Below, piece after piece: positions 27,092-34,981 of a stretch of DNA of 50,592 nt; positions within the stretch are counted from its first letter, which is position 1; every line of letters starts with the position of its first letter. The notes beneath the pieces are model-generated. The model saw nothing but the letters and a program-made list of their open reading frames with translations. It was not told the DNA's origin and did not search any database. Made by a program: the position numbers and the translations under genes. Source of the stretch: Desulfobacteraceae bacterium UBA2245 (lineage in GTDB: Bacteria > Desulfobacterota > Desulfobacteria > Desulfobacterales > UBA2245); the NCBI GenBank assembly GCA_002347265.1, contig DDYB01000031.1, forward strand, positions 83,421 to 134,012, written 5' to 3'.

Positions 27092-28573
27092 TCATGGGCC
27101 AACCTCCAGGTCAAAAACATGATAAGACCAGGGTTGCAGGTCGAGGTAGAGTCCGCGCTCGAGCAATTCATTTCCTTCGCGGGTATAGCTGGCAGAGCCG
27201 AGCAGGTCCTTGAGCCGTACCGGAAGGTTGCTGATTTCGGGAAAGGGCAGGTCGAGATAGCACTGGCTGGCATGGGGCGCATAATTTACAGCCATCAGCA
27301 TCCGTTCACCGCCGGATCCTTGCCAGGAATGGGCGACAAATGCATCCCAGGACCCGTTCCCGTCCCAGGCCGGCCGGCAGGATAGCCACCGCCATTCCCC
27401 GCTTTTCACAATGGGTTTCCGGAGAATCGAGAGCAAATGATCGTAGAACTCCTGAATCTCCTTATCCAAAGTTTCTTCAGGCGCCCGGACGAGATGCGGT
27501 GAAATGCGTTTCTTCCGGCCCTCGAACTGTCCCTGATGGAAGAAACGGAGGCCGGGAATGAAATACGTAATCACCGCGGCGGCCCGGTGAACGCGAGGAT
27601 CAAATGAGGCGGAAGCGCGGGGCTCGTCGTGATTCTCCAGAAAACGCACGAGCTTGACCTGATATTCGAACGCCGCGTGGAGGTGCTCGCGCACCGGCCG
27701 GGCGTGACCCTCGCGCAGGCGGTCATAGAGGCGCTTGTCGTAGGTGTAGTCGAAACCCTGTTGCTGAAGGGTCCATTCCAGGTCCCAGTAGACCTCGGCC
27801 ATAAACAGGAAGTTCGGATTTTTCCGCCGCACGGAATCGGTTGCCTTCGCCCAGAAGAGATCAGCCCGGACACCCCAGGTGCGTTCGAAAACATCGGGCA
27901 AGACCAGCATGGCCATATCACATCTGACGCCGTCACACTGGCGGGAAATTTTGAGCAGTTCATTGACCATCGCTTCCTGCAGCCGGGGGTTGCCGTAATC
28001 GAGCTGCAGGGTATCCGGCCAGCCGGGAAAGTACGGATCCCTGCCATAAGCCAGGATCAGGTTCTCCTTTTTCCGTTTGACCCGGACATAGTTCTGCGGC
28101 TCCCGCGCCAACAGGTCCTCCGTCCCTGTGACAAAATACTCCGGGTGGCTCTCGACCCAGGGGTGATCCGGGGCCATGTGATTCGGGACAAAGTCGAGCA
28201 TCAGCTTCAGCCCGCGTTTCTGCAGCCGTTTCCGCAAACGGGCGAGGGCCGCATCGCCGCCCAGATCGCGATGTACGGTATAGCTTTGAATGGCGAACCC
28301 GGAACCCGCGATGTCTTCGTTTGTGAGGTCCGGCAGCGTTTCCTCGAACTCGCGACGCCATTCAGGATTCGCACGCGAGATCGCCTGCGCCGCAGGGCCG
28401 GTCTGCCACACGCTTAAGAACCAGACCCAGTCAAAACCCAGCTTAGCCAGGCGATCCAATTCGGCATCGGGAACGTCGTCCAGGGTCGCAGTCCGGCCCA
28501 GCGTCCGGGACAGTTCCGTCAGCCAGACGCGGGTGTTGATCTGGTACAGCGATGGATAGCGAAGATCGGACAT
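27092..28573 (-). CDS. Alpha-amylase-family (GH13) glycosidase, cytoplasmic
   Basis: A 493-aa TIM-barrel enzyme acting on alpha-glucans or related sugars; no signal peptide is seen. Family motifs are LMLDFVPNHMAPDHPW (region I), GVRCDMAML (the nucleophile Asp), FMAEVYWDLEW (the acid/base Glu) and FLENHDEPRA (the third carboxylate). The ATG at 28573 is preferred over the GTG two codons upstream because AAGGAG precedes it. It lies just upstream of the sulfatase and DUF1254 genes. Its first about 125 codons are duplicated at 34450-34824 with about 98% identity, and a diverged copy of its 3' end is at 38003-38053. Confidence 0.9.
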   Translation of the reverse strand: MSDLRYPSLYQINTRVWLTELSRTLGRTATLDDVPDAELDRLAKLGFDWVWFLSVWQTGPAAQAISRANPEWRREFEETLPDLTNEDIAGSGFAIQSYTVHRDLGGDAALARLRKRLQKRGLKLMLDFVPNHMAPDHPWVESHPEYFVTGTEDLLAREPQNYVRVKRKKENLILAYGRDPYFPGWPDTLQLDYGNPRLQEAMVNELLKISRQCDGVRCDMAMLVLPDVFERTWGVRADLFWAKATDSVRRKNPNFLFMAEVYWDLEWTLQQQGFDYTYDKRLYDRLREGHARPVREHLHAAFEYQVKLVRFLENHDEPRASASFDPRVHRAAAVITYFIPGLRFFHQGQFEGRKKRISPHLVRAPEETLDKEIQEFYDHLLSILRKPIVKSGEWRWLSCRPAWDGNGSWDAFVAHSWQGSGGERMLMAVNYAPHASQCYLDLPFPEISNLPVRLKDLLGSASYTREGNELLERGLYLDLQPWSYHVFDLEVGP

Positions 28574-28584
28574 ATTCACTCCTT

Positions 28585-28697
28585 TGTGCGAAAATGGGCG
28601 CGATCAGCACGACAACGGCAACCAGCGCGGCTGAAATTACTGCTGAAGCTTGGCGTCAAGCGAAACTTCTTCTCAACATATCGTTAAATCGCAACAT
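28585..28697 (-). pseudogene. 5' remnant of a DUF2950 gene, with Trp-to-stop mutation
   Basis: This is a copy of the first about 38 codons of the DUF2950 gene at 34982-35941. It reads MLRFNDMLRRSFA, then TGA where the intact gene has TGG (W14), and the signal peptide resumes as ALVAVVVLIAPIFAQ. It then joins directly to the amylase ribosome site at 28584. The rest of the gene has been deleted. Confidence 0.85.
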
Positions 28698-28777
28698 GGT
28701 CTTCGCCTCCTTGAGCCATTTATCTATTATCCTCAGTGATCAGTTATCAGCCCTTATCATCATCTTCTGTTTTCTGT

Positions 28778-28874
28778 TCACCGACGGCCGCCGCCGCGAC
28801 CACGGGAGGCTCCGCCACCACTGCTGGATGCCCTGCCGCTCCGGGCAGCAGAGCTGCGGCTCTCCTGGCCGCGA
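28778..28874 (-). pseudogene. 3' remnant of a DUF3300 gene
   Basis: The sequence is nearly identical to 36022-36118, the last codons of the intact DUF3300 gene. It ends in the same Arg/Gly/Ser-rich tail (SSSGGGASRGRGGGRR, stop at 28778-28780). The intergenic region between this and the DUF2950 remnant is also copied. At 28874 the match stops and a foldback begins. Confidence 0.85.
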
Positions 28875-28892
28875 GGGCATCCAGCAGCGGTG
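28816..28892. repeat. Palindromic junction (18-bp inverted arms)
   Basis: The arm CACCACTGCTGGATGCCC (28816-28833) recurs inverted as GGGCATCCAGCAGCGGTG (28875-28892), matching at 17 of 18 positions. The second arm begins exactly where identity to the DUF3300 gene ends, so it marks a rearrangement breakpoint. A template switch would leave this pattern. Confidence 0.75.
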
Positions 28893-29036
28893 CAGGTAAG
28901 GCCCCTACTTTTTTCAGGGAACGTTCCGGGTGCGCGTAGCCTCAAGCCGTTTCTTTTCTCCATCACCACTCTTGGATTTAGCAGCCATGATTCATTTCCC
29001 CTTTTTCTATTCAAGACGAGACCAGAAGTCATTAAA
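28893..29036 (-). pseudogene. 5' remnant of GH63 glucosidase gene and 3' remnant of repeat-protein gene
   Basis: From 28988 the minus strand reads MAAKSKSGDGEKKRLEATRT, then RNVP-stop-KK-stop-GPYL. The intact glucosidase has RNIPWKKWGPYL, so both Trp codons have become stops. Just upstream (about 28998-29036) lies a degenerate end of the repeat protein gene, reading DFWSRLE-stop against QFWPRFD. The order and spacing are those of the intact pair at 20176-21126 and 17437-20172, so this is the joint of a second, decayed copy of that pair. Confidence 0.75.
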
Positions 29037-29096
29037 CTGAAGTCTCCTGATCACCGGCGAATTTCCTTATTTTTCATTCACCCTCTTCTCAAGAGG

Positions 29097-30095
29097 TTAC
29101 TCGCTTTTCAGCCGTCGCATGCCTTGTACCATTTTGTGCCAGCCATACACGAACGTGACCATGAAATTGTCCATGCGAAGGTCATCGGGATCGTCGTCGT
29201 TGATGCTCGACTTGTAGCCGACCGTGAGGCTCAGGTTGTCGTTGATCTGGTACCCGAGGGTGAGCCCGAGTGCGAGGTTGTTGAGCTTTTCTCCCGAAAC
29301 GCCGTCGATGGTCGCTTTTCCGCCGTAGTACCAGACGCCGTCGAGCGACCCCCAGAGGTTTTCGGTGAGGTCGCGCGTCAGGTGCACATCCAGTTGGAAC
29401 TTCGGATCGGTCTCCATCGTCTGGCCCACAAAGTCGTCGTTATCTCCGAAAAACCACACAGAGGGCAGCAATTCCAGGGTTGTTCGCCGGCTCGGCACCC
29501 ACGGCCCGAGTTGCAGGATGATGGGCAGGCCCAGGCGCCCGTACCAGCGGTTCTGCCCGATATTGAGGGCTTGGTCGCTGTCGTACTCGCCGATCGGCAG
29601 CGCCAGGTCGGCGAGCAGGTCGACGGAAAAGCCCGGCGCATAGCGCAGTGCATCGGGGATGTTCATTTGCGCCGGCGGGCCGATGACATTGACGACGAAT
29701 TCGAGCATCGGGTCGCCAAACCCGTTGACCGATTGGCTGAAAGCCCTACCAGCCACCGTCACATCGCCCGAGATTCGCCCCATGGGCAGGAGGACCGCAG
29801 CCATGGCCGCGCGATCGAACAGCGGAAAAAATTTCGCATATCCCGCCAGGGCCATTGTGGCATCGATTTCAGCATCTGCCAATACGTTATGGGCAGGATC
29901 GAATGGATTGGTGTTGCCGCTCAGCGACTCGAAGATGAACGGCACCGCATTGGCGCCCGACAGCGACTTCCAGTAGAAGCGCGCCGGCATCTGGGCCAGG
30001 GCCTGCGGGGGGCAGAGCGCGCCTATGGCGAGCACTGTTGCGACCATTACCAACAACCAAGCAACCGGTTTCATAAGATTTTTATCGTTTTTCAT
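29097..30095 (-). CDS. Outer-membrane MetA-pathway/transporter-like barrel
   Basis: A 332-aa exported protein. The signal peptide ends at QALAQ. The first strands include MPARFYWKSLSGANAVPFIF. Many amphipathic strands follow, and the C-terminal TYG-type end is VTFVYGWHKMVQGMRRLKSE, which extends beyond a typical last strand. Family resemblance is to MetA-pathway (phenol degradation-associated) transporters. The start has AAGGAAA. It lies between the Cys-type sulfatase (upstream) and a block of gene remnants (downstream). Probable role: porin for aromatic or other small organic substrates; the substrate is not readable. Confidence 0.75.
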   Translation of the reverse strand: MKNDKNLMKPVAWLLVMVATVLAIGALCPPQALAQMPARFYWKSLSGANAVPFIFESLSGNTNPFDPAHNVLADAEIDATMALAGYAKFFPLFDRAAMAAVLLPMGRISGDVTVAGRAFSQSVNGFGDPMLEFVVNVIGPPAQMNIPDALRYAPGFSVDLLADLALPIGEYDSDQALNIGQNRWYGRLGLPIILQLGPWVPSRRTTLELLPSVWFFGDNDDFVGQTMETDPKFQLDVHLTRDLTENLWGSLDGVWYYGGKATIDGVSGEKLNNLALGLTLGYQINDNLSLTVGYKSSINDDDPDDLRMDNFMVTFVYGWHKMVQGMRRLKSE

Positions 30096-30208
30096 GAGAT
30101 TTCCTTCATAGTTGATTGTTTTTTTACAAACCCTACGCTGGGTGCAGGGTTAAAACCTAAACCAACGTGCCCGAAGGCCCGGTTTACTCAATTTCGGGTT
30201 GGCAACGC

Positions 30209-32020
30209 TCAAGGCTTGGGATCGGCCAGCATTTCCTTCGGCGGCACGAACTGCCGCTGGTAGATCAGCGGCGGGAAGCCTGGATGGACCGTAACCCGTT
30301 GCGGCATGTCCTTTTCCAGGGTATCGAACGGCCCGCGGCTCGGCAGGATCACGTTGTTCGCCTTCACGTAGTCGTCCCACAGCGCGAGCATCTCCTTCAG
30401 CTTGTCGGGGCGCTCCGCGGCGAGATCCTTGCGCTCGGCGGGGTCCTTGGCGACGTTGAACAGTTCCCAGTCGCTCTTGCCGTACGGCTTGATCTGCCAG
30501 CGCAGCTTCCAGTCGCCCTGGCGCACCGCGCGGTTGCCGAAGACTTCCCACGCCAGATAGTCTTGGTCGGTCCGCACCGGGTCCGCCTTGCCGGCCAGCA
30601 TCGGGCCCCAGGATTTGCCCATGAGCGCCGGCACCTCGTGCCCATCCAGGGTCTTCGGATAGGTCGCACCGGCGATTTCAAGCAGCGTCGGCATGATGTC
30701 GGCGACATGCATGAGCTCTTGGTTGAGGCTGCCCTTGGCCCGCTTGACGGCCGGACCGCTGACGATCAGCGCGTTGCGGATACCGCCCTCGGCCAGCCAG
30801 CCCTTGAACTGGCTGAACGGCGTCATCGACACCTGGGCCCACATCGGGCCATAGCCGACCCAGGATTCCGGGTCGCCCCACGCATTGGGATGGGTCTGCG
30901 ACCAGTTGATCGCCGCGAAGAGGTTGTCGCGCGAACCCGGGGTACCCGCGATCATCCCGAAAAGGTCGGTGCCCTCAGCGCCGTTGTCGCCGAAGAAGAT
31001 GAAGATGGTGTTGTCGTACTCGCCGATCTGCTTCAGGTGATCGATCAGGCGGCCGACGTGGAAATCCATGTTCTCCACCATGCCGGCGTAGAGTTCCATC
31101 TTCCTGCCGAGTATGTAGCGGCTTGCGGGGGCAAGCACGATCGGGTCGGGCACAAACCACATGCGTTCAGCAAGCTCGGTGCCGGCCGGCATGATGCCCA
31201 TCTCGACCTGCCGCTTCAGCCGCTCCTGGCGCACCGCGTCCCAGCCCTTGTCGTATTCGCCGGGATGCCGGTTGCGCCAGTCCCTCGGCAGGTGGTACGG
31301 GTCGTGCGGCGCCTGGTGCGCCACGTAGGCGAAGAAGGGCTTGCCGTCACCGCGGTTGGCGTCGATGAAGCCGATCAGCTTGTCGGTGTAGGTCTTCGTC
31401 GCATAGTAGTCCTTAGGGAGGCTCTTCAGATAGCGTCCGTCCTCGGTGTAGAGCGACTTCGGCACGGCGGCGGTGATGTTCATCATGTTCCAGTAGCTGC
31501 CGCCGCCGTCGAGCAGCGCGAAGTCGCGCTCGAAGCCGCGCGCCGCCGGAATCTGGTCAGGCGCCTTGCCCAGGTGCCACTTGCCGGCCATGTAGGTGTG
31601 ATAGCCGGCGTCCTTGAGCAGCTGCGGCAGCGTTGCGACCTGGTGGTTGAGGTTACCCTCGTAGCCGGGCACGCCGCGTTGATTGGGCGCGGTCCACTCG
31701 TTCATGTTGCCGAGGCCGTTCACGTGGGTATCGACACCGCTGAGCAGCATCGATCGCGTGGGCGAACAGCTCGCGTGCGTGTAGAAGTTGGTGAAGCGCA
31801 CGCCGTTGTTTGCCAGCGAGTCGAGGTTCGGCGTCTTGATCTCGCCGCCGAACGCCCCCAGGTCGGCAAAACCGAGGTCGTCACCAAGGATGATGACGAT
31901 GTTCGGCCGCTTGGGTGACTCCGCTGCGGCAGCAATGGGCGCTGCGGAAAGCACCATGCTCAACACGATGATGCCCAGCGCACCCGGCAATCGGCTGAAA
32001 GCTTTTCTGTGCTGTCTCAT
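30209..32020 (-). CDS. Exported arylsulfatase, Cys-type active site
   Basis: Hydrolyses sulfate esters after formylglycine formation. The 603 aa start with a signal peptide (LGIIVLSMVLSAAPIAAAAE). The catalytic domain has the metal-binding IILGDDLGFAD and the signature C-S-P-T-R-S-M-L-L-S-G (Cys 85 converted to formylglycine). The second motif is KWHLGKAPDQIP, and GDNGAEG lies further on. The ATG at 32020 is chosen for the AAAGGAACAGGGGA before it; in-frame ATGs upstream overlap the neighbouring gene's end. It follows the multiheme cytochrome gene by about 28 bp. Paired with the Ser-type enzyme at 24584-27010, it differs in length and active residue, so the two probably act on different esters. 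Confidence 0.93.
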   Translation of the reverse strand: MRQHRKAFSRLPGALGIIVLSMVLSAAPIAAAAESPKRPNIVIILGDDLGFADLGAFGGEIKTPNLDSLANNGVRFTNFYTHASCSPTRSMLLSGVDTHVNGLGNMNEWTAPNQRGVPGYEGNLNHQVATLPQLLKDAGYHTYMAGKWHLGKAPDQIPAARGFERDFALLDGGGSYWNMMNITAAVPKSLYTEDGRYLKSLPKDYYATKTYTDKLIGFIDANRGDGKPFFAYVAHQAPHDPYHLPRDWRNRHPGEYDKGWDAVRQERLKRQVEMGIMPAGTELAERMWFVPDPIVLAPASRYILGRKMELYAGMVENMDFHVGRLIDHLKQIGEYDNTIFIFFGDNGAEGTDLFGMIAGTPGSRDNLFAAINWSQTHPNAWGDPESWVGYGPMWAQVSMTPFSQFKGWLAEGGIRNALIVSGPAVKRAKGSLNQELMHVADIMPTLLEIAGATYPKTLDGHEVPALMGKSWGPMLAGKADPVRTDQDYLAWEVFGNRAVRQGDWKLRWQIKPYGKSDWELFNVAKDPAERKDLAAERPDKLKEMLALWDDYVKANNVILPSRGPFDTLEKDMPQRVTVHPGFPPLIYQRQFVPPKEMLADPKP

Positions 32021-32048
32021 TTCCCCTGTTCCTTTCTTCATCTGGGAT

Positions 32049-34268
32049 CTATCTTGATATTTCATTCAGAAGTTTCTCGGCGTCCTTGTGCTGCGGGTAC
32101 TTTTCGAGGAGCGCTTGCAGGGTCTTGGCCGCCTCCTCCCTGTCGCCCTGCTGGTTCAGATAGAAAGCCAGCGTATAGGCATATCTCGGCTCCTGGGGGT
32201 TGATATCCGACGCCCGCCGGCACCAGTTCACCGCTTCACCGATGCGATCGGCTGCGGTGATGATGCAGAGATTATAGGCGGCCTGGGCCATCTGCGGATC
32301 GGCCGCGAAGGCTTTTTTCAAATAGGTCTCGGCAGACGCGAGGTTGTTCTTGCCCGCCTGCAGCAGTCCCATGTTGAAATTCGCCGCGGCATTGTCCGGG
32401 GCTTGCTTGAGCGCCTCCTGCAGGGCCTTTTCCGCCCGGTCGTTCTCGCCCATCCGGGCATGGGCAATGGACTTGTTTACCATCGGCAGGATGGCTTGCG
32501 GGTCGAGCTGCAGCGCCGTCTGGTAAGAGGCCGCCGCCGCTCGCGCATCGCCCTGGCCAAGGTAATAGTTGCCGAGGTTGTAATGGGAAGTCCACTGGTC
32601 GGCCCGCGCTGTGATCAAGGCTATATATTCGTCATTGGCCTTCCGCATCTGCGCCTGATAGGCGGGCGGAACGCTCATGCGCGGGAAGGATGCGATGCCG
32701 GAGGCGGCACGCACTCGGACCAGCCGGTAGTCGTCTGCCGTGGCCTCGATCAGCGCCTGCAGACTCTCCACGGACGGAATCAGCCCCAGCGCCTGGACCG
32801 CGGCGCTGCGCACCAGGGGGGACGGATCCTTGGCCGCGCCAAGAAAAACTTCCTTGAGCCGCGGGTTCTGCGCCGGCGGAATGAGTCTGATGAGCGAGGC
32901 GGCAAATATCTCGTCGTGCCCGGGGTCGGCGATGTAGGCAATCATATCAGGCAGTTTCGACCAGTCCCGTTTGCGGGCCGCGTCGATCAGCGCCGCGCGT
33001 TTGAGCACCGGCGCCTGGTAGTCCCGGGTGCGCCATTGCCGGACCAATTGGTCGGCCCATGCCGCATTCTTGTCCTGGTGGCAGATGTTGCAGGCGTTGG
33101 GAGACTGATAGGCCAGGGTCGCCGCCGGCGTCGGTGGCAGCATCGAATGGTCGCTGCGGTTCATCCGCGCGAAGGCCGTCATGGGCATGTGGCAGGAGAC
33201 GCACTTGCTTCCCTCGCTCTGGACCGGGTGGTGCGTGTGCGCCGCCGGGTTCTCTACCTTATCCCCGTGGCAGGGGAGGCAGGCATTGTTGAATTTCTCC
33301 TGCTTGAAGCGGTAGCGGCCGCTCGATGTATGGCAGTGCATGCAGTCGAGCTGCCCCGACTTGGCGCAAGGGCTCATGTTCCACGAGGTCAGCGTATAAT
33401 TCTCTCCCAGGTCACGGCCATCAGGATAAAAGTCGGCATCCTCAAGGGTCGCGAGATCGTAATGGTCATAAAACCGTTCCCCGGGCCGGTATGCAGAGGT
33501 CAGCGGGCTGGCCTTGGCATGGCAGCCCGAGCAGGAATCGTTGCGCTGGGCCGTTGTCATTGTCTTGGTGCTGATGATGCGCAGCTCCGGCAGCGGTTGG
33601 CCCTTGGGCGTCGCCCTGGCGATCGTGTTGTGCTCGGCCGCGGGACCGTGACAGGTCTCGCAGTTGATGCCGGGCTCGCTCCAGGTCGTGTCGTAGGAGT
33701 CGGTGCCGATATCATAGTTGCTGTCGAGTTGGCTGACGTGACAGCTGTAACAGGCGGTATTGAAGGTATAGGTGTAGTGCTGCCAGTCGACCGCCTCGCC
33801 TTGTCCTCCGCCTGGGAAATGTCGTATACCGCTGGCAGCGGTGTCGAACCACTCCTTCTTGTTGACATCATACGCAACGGGGAGGGTCTGAAGTCTTCCC
33901 TTGTCGAGAGGCGTAAGGAAATAGTAGACGTTCTTGCCGCCGAGAACATGCTCGATCTGGAACGTCTTGGTCCCCCTACGATCCGTTTCGATCACGACGC
34001 CTTCACCAATGTCGGCGCGGTACTTCGCTTCCCCGATCGCGATATCGCCCTGATGCGGCGTGAGTTTTTCCACCGCGAAGCTCTCCGTGTAGGGCTGCAT
34101 GGCCAGTCCGTGCATTGACGTGGACCAGAGCTGATAGAACCTCTCATGGCACCCGCGGCAGCTTGCGGACCCGGCGTAAGAAGAGGGCTCCTTGCCGGCA
34201 TCAACGGACATTCTAAATGTAAATCCAATGAACACGCAGATAGCGAATAAACCAGCAGCTACTTTCAT
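32049..34268 (-). CDS. Octaheme c-type cytochrome with HEAT-like and TPR repeats
   Basis: A 739-aa exported electron-transfer protein. An N-terminal signal/anchor (LFAICVFIGFTFRM) is followed by eight heme-binding CxxCH motifs: CRGCH, CYSCH, CETCH, CSGCH, CMHCH, CLPCH, CVSCH, CNICH (residues about 38-400). A HEAT-like helical segment comes next (about 440-520: PLVRSAAVQALGLIPSVESL), then at least four TPRs (about 555-739). Cytochrome c554-like multihemes coupled to TPRs are known in anaerobes and often act in respiratory complexes. The TPRs may dock a partner protein; which one is unknown. It lies directly upstream of the Cys-type sulfatase. Confidence 0.9.
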   Translation of the reverse strand: MKVAAGLFAICVFIGFTFRMSVDAGKEPSSYAGSASCRGCHERFYQLWSTSMHGLAMQPYTESFAVEKLTPHQGDIAIGEAKYRADIGEGVVIETDRRGTKTFQIEHVLGGKNVYYFLTPLDKGRLQTLPVAYDVNKKEWFDTAASGIRHFPGGGQGEAVDWQHYTYTFNTACYSCHVSQLDSNYDIGTDSYDTTWSEPGINCETCHGPAAEHNTIARATPKGQPLPELRIISTKTMTTAQRNDSCSGCHAKASPLTSAYRPGERFYDHYDLATLEDADFYPDGRDLGENYTLTSWNMSPCAKSGQLDCMHCHTSSGRYRFKQEKFNNACLPCHGDKVENPAAHTHHPVQSEGSKCVSCHMPMTAFARMNRSDHSMLPPTPAATLAYQSPNACNICHQDKNAAWADQLVRQWRTRDYQAPVLKRAALIDAARKRDWSKLPDMIAYIADPGHDEIFAASLIRLIPPAQNPRLKEVFLGAAKDPSPLVRSAAVQALGLIPSVESLQALIEATADDYRLVRVRAASGIASFPRMSVPPAYQAQMRKANDEYIALITARADQWTSHYNLGNYYLGQGDARAAAASYQTALQLDPQAILPMVNKSIAHARMGENDRAEKALQEALKQAPDNAAANFNMGLLQAGKNNLASAETYLKKAFAADPQMAQAAYNLCIITAADRIGEAVNWCRRASDINPQEPRYAYTLAFYLNQQGDREEAAKTLQALLEKYPQHKDAEKLLNEISR

Positions 34269-34375
34269 ATCAGAACCTCAGCGTCGACACCGCAAGTGCA
34301 ATGATGATAACCGTTTTTTTCGTCCATGTTTCACCTTCCGTTCGGAAAACCGCCATGCGGCGCCGAATGCTTCTG

Positions 34376-34813
34376 TTATTTTACCATTTCGATCTCATTG
34401 AGCTTCCATGTCCTGTCGAACCAGGGTTCCGGTGATCCATAGAGGCGGAAGCCCGCGTTTCTGCAGCCGTTTCCTCAAACGGGCGAGGGCCGCATCGCCG
34501 CCCAGATCGCGATGTACGGTATAGCTTTGAATGGCGAACCCGGAACCGGCGATGTCTTCGTCGTGAGGTCCGGCAGCGTTTCCTCGAACTCGCGACGCCA
34601 TTCAGGATTCGCACGTGAGATCGCCTGCGCCGCAGGGCCGGTCTGCCACACGCTTAAGAACCAGACCCAGTCAAAACCCAGCTTAGCCAGGCGATCCAAT
34701 TCGGCATCGGGAATGTCGTCCAGGGTCGCAGTCCGGCCCAGCGTCCGGGACAGTTCAGTCAGCCAGACGCGGGTGTTGATCTGGTACAGCGATGGATAGC
34801 GAAGATCGGACAT
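34376..34813 (-). pseudogene. Chimeric remnant: amylase 5' end fused to DUF1254 3' end
   Basis: From 34813 this is about 98% identical to the amylase gene start (28573 downward), including its promoter-side bases, with a one-base deletion near 34561 that breaks the frame. At 34450 the match ends and the sequence becomes the last codons of a DUF1254 gene: FRLYGSPEPWFDRTWKLNEIEMVK-stop, against FRLYGPLDAWFDKTWRLGEIEPMQ-stop. The intact gene order is amylase, sulfatase, DUF1254 on the minus strand, so one deletion inside a duplicated operon explains it. Of the remaining 34269-34981 gap, 34825-34981 holds nothing I recognise. Confidence 0.9.
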
Positions 34814-34824
34814 ATTCACTCCTT
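34450..34824. repeat. Duplicated amylase 5' block
   Basis: This block corresponds to 28209-28584. The two copies differ by only a few substitutions and a one-base deletion. The copies diverge abruptly at both ends, at 34824 just upstream of the amylase ribosome site and at 34450 at the DUF1254 joint. Confidence 0.9.
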
Positions 34825-34981
34825 AATTTCCGCCTCGCGAGTTTCTGCTCAGCGATGGATCTTCTTCTGATTTTACGCAACCGGCTACATCCTCGGGGCG
34901 ATGTTGCCGGTCGGGGAAGTTCCGGAACGCTATCGGCGCTTCGAATTCTCGCGGATCGGGTCTTTCATTATGTTTTTGAGA

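Noticed and set aside
28585..28697. In-frame TGA of the DUF2950 remnant as a selenocysteine codon
   Set aside because: The intact copy has Trp (TGG) there, the gene is truncated and the position lies in a signal peptide.
30167..34118. Two long + strand ORFs (583 and 676 codons) opposite the Cys-type sulfatase and the octaheme cytochrome
   Set aside because: Antisense shadows of genes with clear catalytic and heme motifs.
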